Assembly (NCBI RefSeq): GCF_000219215.1
Contig: NC_015723.1
Span: 1,426,001 to 1,490,000 of the forward strand
DNA length: 64,000 nucleotides
Origin: Cupriavidus necator N-1
GTDB taxonomy: Bacteria > Pseudomonadota > Gammaproteobacteria > Burkholderiales > Burkholderiaceae
Reading direction: 5' to 3'
Shown here: positions 21,139 through 28,413 of the stretch, piece by piece
How positions within the stretch are numbered: position 1 is the first letter of the stretch
Layout: every line of letters starts with the position of its first letter
Notes under the pieces: model-generated
Seen by the model: only the letters and a program-made list of their open reading frames with translations
What the model was told of the DNA's origin: nothing
Database searches by the model: none
Program-made: the position numbers and the translations under genes

Positions 21139-21975
21139 TCATCGTGAAAACAGCACCGGTGCCGTCATCGAGTCAAGCAGCGTATGCGTGACACCGCCCA
21201 GCACCAGTTCCCGCATCCGACCGTGTCCGTAGGCACCCATCACGATCAGGTCGGCATCGAAATCCGCCGCGCGCGAAAGGATGAGTTCGCCGATGGTCAG
21301 GTCAGCCCCACCGGGACCGTGTTCGATTTCCACGGCGACGCCGTGGCGTTCCAGCACGCGTGCGGCGTGGCCGACCGGGGTGGCGTCGGCTCTTGCCTCC
21401 TTGGCCGCAGTCTGTGCGCAAAGAATGCGCGCCTGCGCGCCGGCCATCAGCGGCACGGCGTCGTGAAGCGCCCGCGCCGCCTCGCGGCTGCCATTCCACG
21501 CCACGATAACGCGCGTACCCAGCGTTGGAAACGTGCCCGTGCACGGCACCACGAGCGTCGGTCGGCCGGTCTCCAGCAGCAGCGATTCCAGCAGTTGTCG
21601 GGCCACCGGACCTTCGGTATTGCCGGGGTCGTACTGGCCGGCAACGACCAGGCCGGCCTCGCGGGCCTCGCGCAGCACTGATGCCACGGCCCCCAGCTCC
21701 GCAGCGCGCCACTCCGCGCGCACTGGCATGGCCTGGGTTGCAGCCAGAAACTGCCCCCGGACGTCTTCCCTGACCTGCTTGCGCCGGGCCAGGTCGTCCG
21801 CAACATATTGCTGCGCGCCGTCCATGAGGTAGAACCAGGCAGGATCGGGAATGAAACCGGCGTACATGCCGATCAGCCGGCACTCGCTGGCCGCCGCAAC
21901 GCGCCCCGCCACTTCAAGCCGCTGCCGTGCCTGCGGATTGCTGTCCAGATGAACCAGGATGCTGTCGTAAGCCAT
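21139..21975 (-). CDS. Universal stress protein, two UspA domains
   Basis: 278 residues, two Usp domains: the first begins MAYDSILVHLDSNPQAR, the second near GTRVIVAWNGSREAARALHD. The C-terminal loop reads GAYGHGRMRELVLGGVTHTL, the ATP-binding pattern of the family. GAGAGGG lies before the ATG at 21975. An FNR-type box sits 55-68 bp upstream of the start with a TAGACT -10-like box between, so expression is probably raised at low oxygen. First gene of a two-gene Usp operon. Confidence 0.93.
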   Translation of the reverse strand: MAYDSILVHLDSNPQARQRLEVAGRVAAASECRLIGMYAGFIPDPAWFYLMDGAQQYVADDLARRKQVREDVRGQFLAATQAMPVRAEWRAAELGAVASVLREAREAGLVVAGQYDPGNTEGPVARQLLESLLLETGRPTLVVPCTGTFPTLGTRVIVAWNGSREAARALHDAVPLMAGAQARILCAQTAAKEARADATPVGHAARVLERHGVAVEIEHGPGGADLTIGELILSRAADFDADLIVMGAYGHGRMRELVLGGVTHTLLDSMTAPVLFSR

Positions 21976-22029
21976 GATCGCCCTCTCGCTCGACTACAGA
22001 CCAGTCTAGGCAGCAAGGCCGACCGGCGC

Positions 22030-22043
22030 TTGACCCGGATCAA
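22030..22043 (-). promoter_or_regulatory. FNR/ANR-type box for the leftward Usp operon
   Basis: TTGACCCGGATCAA, matching the TTGAT-N4-ATCAA consensus with one change (TTGAC). A -10-like TAGACT on the minus strand at 22003-22008 puts a transcription start near 21996. The box is centred about 41 bp upstream of that, the class II activation position. Confidence 0.7.
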
Positions 22044-22187
22044 CGGGCCTGCCCTGCGGCGAAATCGCTCACGCATCGCCCTGATGTGCGGTGGAGGCTA
22101 CTGCGGGCAAACGTATGCGGAGCCGGCAAGCCGTCCGGCCATCACTTCTGTTTGCGGTCAATTACTCGCCGCGCCTGCCTCTTCGGG

Positions 22188-22201
22188 TTGACATATATCA
22201 A
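22188..22201 (+). promoter_or_regulatory. FNR/ANR-type box for the rightward Usp-ADH operon
   Basis: TTGACATATATCAA, again TTGAC-N4-ATCAA. A -10-like TACGCT at 22223-22228 implies a start near 22236, about 41.5 bp from the box centre. The ATG of the downstream Usp gene is 81 bp past the box. Confidence 0.75.
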
Positions 22202-22281
22202 GCGCGTATCGAGGCCGGCGCCTACGCTGAATGCAGCGAATCGCAACATTGAGCACACCCTTGCCCCTCAGGAGACCCATC

Positions 22282-22737
22282 ATGTACCAGCGCATCCTGC
22301 TCGCTGTCGACGGCAGCCGTTCTTCCGACCTTGCACTGAGCCAGGCCATCATCATCGCCAAGGCAACCGGGGCCGAGGTCAAGGCGTTGTTCGTGGTAGA
22401 CGACAGCGATGTGTTCTTCGAGGCTAGTTACTTCAACCCCAAGGAACTGATCGACAACATCACCGCGCACGGCCGCAAGGCGCTGGATGCCGCCTCGGCC
22501 AGGCTCAGCGAAGCAGGCGTGCGCAACTCGGTGAAACTGGATGAAAAGCCGGTTGCGCCCGGCCGGATCTCGCTGACCATTGTCACCGAGGCCGATGCGT
22601 GGAATGCCGACCTGATCGTGCTTGGCACCCACGGCCGCCGCGGCGTCCGGCGCCTGCTGATGGGCAGCGTGTCGGAAGGCGTGCTTGCCAAGACCAGCAA
22701 GCCCGTGCTCCTGGTCCGCAGCGAAGTCGAAGGTTAG
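22282..22737 (+). CDS. Universal stress protein, single UspA domain
   Basis: 151 residues beginning MYQRILLAVDGSRSSDLAL. The C-terminal loop GTHGRRGVRRLLMGSVSEG matches the ATP-binding G-x2-G-x9-G-S pattern. AGGAGACCCATC precedes the ATG at 22282, choosing it over an in-frame start 17 codons upstream. Leads a probable operon with the alcohol dehydrogenase 40 bp downstream and the phosphoribosyltransferase fusion after that. Confidence 0.93.
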   Translation: MYQRILLAVDGSRSSDLALSQAIIIAKATGAEVKALFVVDDSDVFFEASYFNPKELIDNITAHGRKALDAASARLSEAGVRNSVKLDEKPVAPGRISLTIVTEADAWNADLIVLGTHGRRGVRRLLMGSVSEGVLAKTSKPVLLVRSEVEG

Positions 22738-22777
22738 GCGCGTCACGGCGCCACGGGCGGCGTAGGAGTGCCAGGCC

Positions 22778-23791
22778 ATGCCTCACCAAACCATGCGTGC
22801 GATGGTCTTCGAGGGCGCGGGCCTGCCGCTGCGCCTTCACAACTTGCCGGTTCCCGACCCGGGGCCTGGCGAAGTTCGCATTGCCGTGGGGGCTTGCGGG
22901 GTGTGCCGGACCGACCTGCATATCGCCGACGGCGACCTGCGCCATCCCAAGCCGGTGCTCATCCCAGGGCATGAAATCGTCGGACAGGTGGATTCGTGCG
23001 GCGCCGGTGTCACCGCCTTCAAGCCGGGCGACCGCGTGGGTGTGCCCTGGCTCGGACATACCTGTGGCCGTTGTCGCTACTGCCTGCGTCATCACGAGAA
23101 TCTTTGCGACGCGCCGCTGTTCACTGGCTATACCCGCGATGGCGGCTATGCGGAGTACGTTATTGCCGACAGCGGCTATTGCTTCCAGATTCCGCCTGGC
23201 TACGATGACGAACACGCCGCACCACTACTCTGCGCCGGCCTGATCGGCTACCGGACGCTGCGCATGGCGGGCGCAGCCAGCCATGCACACCGCATCGGCA
23301 TCTACGGCTTCGGCGCCGCCGCCCACCTGGTGACGCAGATCGCGGTGGCGCAAGGCCGCGAAGTCTACGCCTTCACCCGCGCGGGCGACGCAGGCGCGCA
23401 GCAACTCGCATACCAGTCCGGCGCGTGCTGGGCCGGCTCGAGCGACCTCCAGTCGCCCGTGCCGCTGGACGCCGCGCTGATTTTCGCCCCGGTGGGCGCG
23501 CTGGTTCCCAAGGCGCTGCGCGCTGTGGACAAGGGTGGCATCGTGGTCTGTGGCGGAATTCATATGAGCGATATCCCAAGCATGCCTTACCAGCTGCTTT
23601 GGGAAGAAAGGCGCCTGTGTTCCGTAGCCAACCTCACGCGTGCCGACGGCATCGCGCTGATGGATATCGCCGCCCGGACTCCGCTGCATACGCACACCAC
23701 CGCGTATCCGTTGGAGCAGGCCAACGAAGCGCTGGCCGACCTGCGCGAGGGCCGGCTTACCGGCGCCGCCGTCCTGAAACTCCGTCAATAG
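22778..23791 (+). CDS. Zinc-dependent alcohol dehydrogenase
   Basis: MDR-superfamily zinc alcohol dehydrogenase, 337 residues. The catalytic zinc site is in CGVCRTDLH and GHEIVGQVDSCGAG. The structural zinc loop is CGRCRYCLRHHENLC. A Rossmann segment starts near IGIYGFGAAAHLV. It resembles the AdhP-like group found next to Usp genes in low-oxygen regulons. Start at 22778 (MPHQTMRAMVFEG). The downstream gene starts 10 bp after the stop. Confidence 0.92.
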   Translation: MPHQTMRAMVFEGAGLPLRLHNLPVPDPGPGEVRIAVGACGVCRTDLHIADGDLRHPKPVLIPGHEIVGQVDSCGAGVTAFKPGDRVGVPWLGHTCGRCRYCLRHHENLCDAPLFTGYTRDGGYAEYVIADSGYCFQIPPGYDDEHAAPLLCAGLIGYRTLRMAGAASHAHRIGIYGFGAAAHLVTQIAVAQGREVYAFTRAGDAGAQQLAYQSGACWAGSSDLQSPVPLDAALIFAPVGALVPKALRAVDKGGIVVCGGIHMSDIPSMPYQLLWEERRLCSVANLTRADGIALMDIAARTPLHTHTTAYPLEQANEALADLREGRLTGAAVLKLRQ

Positions 23792-23801
23792 ATTCCGATC
23801 G

Positions 23802-25124
23802 ATGAGCCGTTACCAGACACGTTTTCAGGCGCGTGAGCATGCGGGCTCGGAACTGGCCTGGGCGTTGCGCGCGTATCGGGGAACCGGTGCCCTGGTCCTG
23901 GCGATTCCGCGCGGCGGCGTGCCGGTCGGGCGCGTTGTGGCCGACGCACTGGGCGCTGACTTCGACCTGGTGATGGCGCGCAGGATCGCTCCTGGCGTAG
24001 CACTGGACGACTCTGGCGCGACATGGTGCACGGACGCAATGAACGCAAATGGCGGCGCCAGCAGCCAGCGTGATGCCCAGTTCGACCAGCTTCGCAGGCA
24101 GCGCGCCGTGTATACGCCGGTTCGCAAGCTGGCGGATCCGGGCGGTCGCGTGGTGATCGTCGTGGATGACGGCCTGGTGAGCGGCGCAACGATGTATGCG
24201 GCCCTCGCAAGCCTGCGCAAGCGGCACCCTGCCCGGCTCATATGCGCGCTCCCGATCGCCACCGCAGCCGGCCTGGACCGGGTCCGCGCGTTGGCCGACG
24301 AAGTCATCTGCCTGGATACACCGGACCGCATCGAAAACCTCGCGCACTTCTATCATGAGTTCCAGCTGGTCAGCGACGACCGCGTCCGGCAGTTGACTGG
24401 TATACCGCCAGCGCAACCCCAGACCCGCGCCCGGCCAAGTGCGGTGGCGGGCGTGCCGTCGTTGAGCAAGGCGATGCTGATTCCGTATCAGACGACTCGG
24501 CTCCGGGCCATGCTCGAATCGGCGCCGAACCCGATCGGCGTCGCGGTGATGGTGCATGCCGGTGGCGCGCAACGCCGCGCAGCCCGCAGCCATTACCTGG
24601 CACGCAAGCTACGCGCGAAAGGATTCGCCACCTTGCTCGTAGACCTGCAGCCTGACAGCCGCGTCGACGACGCACCGGAATCGGACGTCGATGAGTTGGT
24701 GGCAAGACTGGACCAGACCTTGAGCTTCCTGCGTACTGGGACGCCCTGCGCAAGCTTGCCTGTGGGCCTGCTCAGTACCGGCACCGCAGCGGCGGCAGCC
24801 CTGCGCTCGGCCGCCTGCAGCGCGACGCAACTCAGCGCTGTAGCCTGTGTTGCGGGGCGGCTGGATCTCGCGGGAAGCGCAACCCTGCAGCAGCTCGAAA
24901 TCCCTGCCTTGCTGATATGTGCCAGCGGCAATCCGAAAGACATTCAGATCAACAATCTTGCATTCGAACAGATGCATTGTCCGCGGCAACTGAGGCTCAT
25001 CCCGACCAGCGGCCGCGGATTTGAAGACCCCAGGGCCCTGGAAGACATCGCGGCACTCACGATAGGCTGGTTCGAGCGGCACCTTGCGGCCCCATCTCCT
25101 CTCGGCCTGGGTTACGGCGGATGA
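23802..25124 (+). CDS. Phosphoribosyltransferase / dienelactone-hydrolase-like fusion
   Basis: 440 residues, two domains. Residues 1-215 are a type I phosphoribosyltransferase: IPRGGVPVGRVVADALG, then the PRPP loop VVIVVDDGLVSGATM. Residues about 225-435 resemble an alpha/beta hydrolase of the dienelactone-hydrolase kind: GVAVMVHAGGAQRRA, LLVDLQPDS, the nucleophile region GLLSTGTAAAA, and a C-terminal segment FEDPRALEDIAALTIGWFE. The usual histidine of the triad (in a THLFEEPG-like motif) is replaced here (SGRGFEDP), so the hydrolase part may be inactive. Third gene of the FNR-box operon. Function of the fusion is not known to me. Confidence 0.85.
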   Translation: MSRYQTRFQAREHAGSELAWALRAYRGTGALVLAIPRGGVPVGRVVADALGADFDLVMARRIAPGVALDDSGATWCTDAMNANGGASSQRDAQFDQLRRQRAVYTPVRKLADPGGRVVIVVDDGLVSGATMYAALASLRKRHPARLICALPIATAAGLDRVRALADEVICLDTPDRIENLAHFYHEFQLVSDDRVRQLTGIPPAQPQTRARPSAVAGVPSLSKAMLIPYQTTRLRAMLESAPNPIGVAVMVHAGGAQRRAARSHYLARKLRAKGFATLLVDLQPDSRVDDAPESDVDELVARLDQTLSFLRTGTPCASLPVGLLSTGTAAAAALRSAACSATQLSAVACVAGRLDLAGSATLQQLEIPALLICASGNPKDIQINNLAFEQMHCPRQLRLIPTSGRGFEDPRALEDIAALTIGWFERHLAAPSPLGLGYGG

Positions 25125-25142
25125 CAATACCTGGCGGGTTAC

Positions 25143-25340
25143 GCTCCGCAGCAGTCTTATCAAGCTGCAGCTTGCATTTCCCCTCGGACTGAGCCGGATG
25201 TCTGGCGCGGCCGCTACGAGCGGTAGTCTTGGTGGCGGTTCGTCATACTGGAGAATGAGGAATAACCGCAGCTTCGGCTGCGGTTATTCACTTTGGACGC
25301 CTGACACAACGTTGGGCTGGCTGGACCGTCGCTTGCCGGC
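25143..25340 (+). repeat. Dispersed repeat copy 2 with inverted 32-bp segment
   Basis: Matches 13918-14115: the 3' end of the small gene, its UTR and terminator. No gene body is left here. The 32 bp at 25143-25174 are the reverse complement of 13920-13951, while the rest is in the same orientation. Placed just after the phosphoribosyltransferase fusion, it supplies that operon's terminator. Confidence 0.85.
25261..25288 (+). terminator. Hairpin terminator with UUCG loop (second copy)
   Basis: AATAACCGCAGC / TTCG / GCTGCGGTTATT: a perfect 12-bp stem with UUCG loop ending in TTATT. It lies 137 bp after the stop of the fusion gene and is the same hairpin as at 14037. Confidence 0.82.
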
Positions 25341-25587
25341 TGGGGATTCAACCGGTCGACATCGAGGGGTAGATGGTCGACGATTCAAGACACTACCAGC
25401 ACCGCTGCCCGTCAATGCCGATCGAGTGTCCTGGCTTGCGCGGAGGCAGCGAATACGCTTCGGCGGACATCAGGTCGGCAGGGTAGAGTTGGAGGAACGA
25501 CCGCGTTTCATCCGCCCTCGCGCCGGACAGGCCAATTCACGTCAAGCCACCTTCTGAAGCTCGACGCCATACAAGGGTTGCAGGTGC

Positions 25588-25764
25588 CTACTTGCCGCCG
25601 ACGCCGACCTTGCCGCGCCCGACCTTTCGATGCGGCACACAGGGGCGCAGCCTCTTCCTGGAGCCAGCCGTCAACGTGACGTGCTCCGCAGGGTAGCGGG
25701 TCGTCCTGTGCGGCGCGGCCTGATAGGCGGCATGGCCTGGATTGATGCGCTTGATAGCTGACAT
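25588..25764 (-). CDS. Small basic hypothetical protein
   Basis: 58 residues from the ATG at 25764 (MSAIKRINPGHAAYQAAPHR), preceded by a strong GAGGAGGTG eight bases away. A GTG three codons earlier is possible. Rich in Arg, Lys, His and Gly, with the tail KVGRGKVGVGGK; no hydrophobic segment. No family recognised. The strong RBS is the main reason to believe it is expressed. Confidence 0.5.
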   Translation of the reverse strand: MSAIKRINPGHAAYQAAPHRTTRYPAEHVTLTAGSRKRLRPCVPHRKVGRGKVGVGGK

Positions 25765-25795
25765 GACTGACACCTCCTCGTCTTGTTAGCGGCAC

Positions 25796-26602
25796 TTAGC
25801 CCGGATTACCGCCCTGCGGTGGAGACGTAGCAGCGCCCTGCTCGAGGAATCGACGCCCGCCTCGCAGCTCACGGCCGGCTTGCCGCAGCGGAAGCGATGA
25901 GACCGCATGGCTTAGCGACTGATAGCTCTGGTGCAGCATCGATTGGATGATTGCCCAGTCCGCGTCCGTCATGTCGCCCGCTTCTGCGCGAGCATCGCGA
26001 AGCAGCATCGCTTGCGCGCGCAGCCGCCCGTGTTCGCGCGTGGCATTCGCGGGCACCATATACAGCGAGGCCGCCGCTTCCGCGCAAGTGTTGGTCAACG
26101 CATCGGGCCCATAACGATCATGCTCCCGATGCACGATCCACCATTCCAGTTCCAGCCTGGTGGTTCGGGCGATGTCGAAGTTGCGGTCCCCCGTGTAGTG
26201 GATCAGGGTGAAATAGGACTGCAGCGCAGGCATCGCCTTTTCGTAGTCGCTGCGCTGCTTCCCCTCTTTGAAGGTGAAGGCGGCGGAGGCGCCATAATAG
26301 GCGCCGACGTACGACCTCAGCCACGGAAACCGATACTGCGTGCGCAGGGTCTGCGCCAGTTCAAGGAAGAGCGAGACGGGTCGGCGATCGTAGTACGAGC
26401 GCCACATCCTCGTTTCCAGCGTGCCGGTCGCGATCGGATCGAAGCGGCTCAGGTCGCGGTGCCATGGCCAGAAGAGATCGGCTGCGGCATAGCCGATTAG
26501 TAACAAAAGCGCGACCAGGATCGTCCGTCTCGAACGTCCTGGCCGGGCAGCAGTCGGATAGCGCCTCAGGCCGCGAAGGGGGGCGTGCCGGGTTGTGTGC
26601 AT
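25796..26602 (-). CDS. Hypothetical protein with one N-terminal membrane segment
   Basis: 268 residues. A basic N-terminus is followed by one hydrophobic helix (ILVALLLLIGYAAADLFWPW, about residues 28-47); the rest looks soluble and would sit in the periplasm. Trp/Tyr-rich body with YYGASAAFTFKEGKQRSDYE and LELEWWIVHREHDRY. The C-terminus is polar and low in complexity. No known family recognised. No convincing RBS at 26602, so the start is uncertain. It follows a small gene of the DUF3303 type by 34 bp. Confidence 0.7.
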   Translation of the reverse strand: MHTTRHAPLRGLRRYPTAARPGRSRRTILVALLLLIGYAAADLFWPWHRDLSRFDPIATGTLETRMWRSYYDRRPVSLFLELAQTLRTQYRFPWLRSYVGAYYGASAAFTFKEGKQRSDYEKAMPALQSYFTLIHYTGDRNFDIARTTRLELEWWIVHREHDRYGPDALTNTCAEAAASLYMVPANATREHGRLRAQAMLLRDARAEAGDMTDADWAIIQSMLHQSYQSLSHAVSSLPLRQAGRELRGGRRFLEQGAATSPPQGGNPG

Positions 26603-26636
26603 GTCGAATCGCGTTGCTACGCAACAAGCGCCTGGT

Positions 26637-26921
26637 CTATTTCTTGGCTACCCGCCCGAGGACGGCGGCCAGCTCGGCATCTTCCAGGACCGGCATGATC
26701 TCCAGCTCCATCAGATCGCTCCACTGATAGGCGAACTCGGTGAGCTTGGCCGCATCGTCGGTTTCGAGCAGATCGAAGCCCGACCCGAGATCGGCGCTGG
26801 TCCACCTGCCCAGCAACTGGATGCCCTCCGGCGGTAGCCCGCCGGTTCGCAGAAAGCGATCGATCGCTTCGGCGCGCTGCTCCTTATCCGGAGCCCAATG
26901 GAAGGTCATCATGAATTTCAT
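26637..26921 (-). CDS. DUF3303-like small protein
   Basis: 94 residues: MKFMMTFHWAPDKEQRAEAI, then GRWTSADLGSGFDLLETDD and a C-terminal helix. This is the pattern of the DUF3303 ferredoxin-fold (dimeric alpha-beta barrel-like) family, function unknown. The ATG at 26921 is preceded by AGGAGATGCCGCC. Possibly co-transcribed with the membrane protein gene downstream. Confidence 0.78.
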   Translation of the reverse strand: MKFMMTFHWAPDKEQRAEAIDRFLRTGGLPPEGIQLLGRWTSADLGSGFDLLETDDAAKLTEFAYQWSDLMELEIMPVLEDAELAAVLGRVAKK

Positions 26922-27106
26922 GGCGGCATCTCCTGATGGTGGTGTCTCACCTCCTCCTACTTCTATATACGTTCCGGCGCGCCATGCGGATGCGATCGAG
27001 CGCGCGCGTCTCCGCGCGTGGCGAAATGGGGGAGTTTGTGACCTGTCGGGATGCCCGGAACGGACGCCGCCCGACGCCTGTCACCCGACGCGGACGGCTG
27101 GCTGCG

Positions 27107-27454
27107 CTAGCAGGTGAGGTGCAGGATCGCGTTGGCGCCTTTGGGGTTCGACGCGAGCGTCTTGATGGCGTCGGCTGTCGGCTGGATGACCAGATCGACA
27201 TGGCGCCGTTTTGCCTCGCGCTTCACCTCGTCCATCACCGGCAACGCGCCGGTTCCGGTGCCGACCACGAGTTTGCTGCAGTTCCAGGGGATGTCTTCCT
27301 GGATCGACAGCGGCGTGTGGCCGAAAGCTTCGCGGAATGGCTTGGAGGGGCCCTTCCTGCGTTTGTGGACCTTGCCGTGGTCGATGACTACGTCGTGGTT
27401 GTATGTGACGCCGTCGATACTGATGGTGCCGAAGGAGAATGATTCAAACCGCAT
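27107..27454 (-). CDS. Mth938-like (DUF498) domain protein
   Basis: 115 residues: MRFESFSFGTISIDGVTYNH, VHKRRKGPSKPFREAFGHTP, LVVGTGTGALPV and a C-terminal ADAIKTLASNPKGANAILHL. This matches the single-domain Mth938/AAMDC-like fold; biochemical role undefined. AGAGGAGC precedes the ATG at 27454. No functional link to its neighbours is visible. Confidence 0.78.
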   Translation of the reverse strand: MRFESFSFGTISIDGVTYNHDVVIDHGKVHKRRKGPSKPFREAFGHTPLSIQEDIPWNCSKLVVGTGTGALPVMDEVKREAKRRHVDLVIQPTADAIKTLASNPKGANAILHLTC

Positions 27455-27555
27455 TTAGAGCTCCTCTGCGATTTGGGTGCGCGTTTGCTGTGCGCGGTGG
27501 CTGGCCTTTGCGTGCGCCCGCTGTGGTCGTCAGACGGGCTGGCGAGGTGGTGCGG

Positions 27556-27849
27556 TCATCCGGCACGTTGCGCGGGGTGCTGCAGGCTGGCCTTCAGTTC
27601 CTCGCGTTCGGTGAAGGTCGGGTTGGCCTGCCAGCCGACTAGTTCGTCGTGCCAGCTCTCCCACACGTTCTCGTCGAACTCGAAGTCCTCATCCAGCCGC
27701 CCGCCGTCGCGCAAATAAGCGCCGATCACCTGCGTGCCATCCCAGTAGGCAACGGCCACGTCGGAGAAATCGGCAGTGGTTCCGATCGGCATGTCGCGGA
27801 GCAACATTGCCAGGTTTGCCTTGAACGCTCGGAATTCTTGGGAGGTCAT
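27556..27849 (-). CDS. Hypothetical acidic protein
   Basis: 97 residues from the ATG at 27849 (MTSQEFRAFKANLAMLLRDM). Contains AVAYWDGTQVIGAYLRDGG and a strongly acidic DEDFEFDENVWESWHDELVG. No signal or membrane segment. GGAG lies 6 bases before this ATG; the frame stays open to 28104, but upstream sequence is unlike protein. Family not recognised. Confidence 0.6.
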   Translation of the reverse strand: MTSQEFRAFKANLAMLLRDMPIGTTADFSDVAVAYWDGTQVIGAYLRDGGRLDEDFEFDENVWESWHDELVGWQANPTFTEREELKASLQHPAQRAG

Positions 27850-28413
27850 GGCGGGCTCCGGTGCGGAGGCGGAAGATGATGGAAGGTTGCACCTGATCTT
27901 TCGGCGCGTCAATTTGGAGCGTTGACCGGCACACTTTGGGCCGCCGTGAAAGTCGACAAGAGCCGACCGGCCCACAACTGGCGGAGGTCGCTTGCCGGCC
28001 AGTTTGAGCCACTCGAAGGCTCCCATCGGATGACCGCATCGGCCGATGATCCGCCGTTGGCCGGCACGGCGGCGGACCGCTCTTGCCGGCTGAGGAACTG
28101 CCATTCCCTGAGGCAGCTTCGAACGGCCGACCTCGGAAAACTAAGGGAAGAAGCTCAATGCCTGCTTAAAGGCGGAGACACCTCAGGACAGAAGCAAGTC
28201 CGCAATACTTCAAAATGCAAACAGTAACGCTCGGCATCAGCGACGGCGCCTTAGCGCCGTCCGCAGCATGGCGTTGTCAGGTGCTGGTGCGTCCTGTTTC
28301 ATGGCGCAGGCCGGCTGAAATGCAAGACTTTCGCGTTCATCCGGATGGGGCAGATACAGCCGTTACGCGTCACACTGGATGCACAGCGCGCAAAGCCGTG
28401 GAATCCTGGTCGC
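27850..28413. other. Intergenic, with one strong hairpin
   Basis: 564 bp without a gene I can support. At 28242-28261 there is a perfect hairpin, GACGGCGC / CTTA / GCGCCGTC, with no T run on either side. It may end transcription of the binding-protein gene that stops at 28414. Nothing else recognised. Confidence 0.4.
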
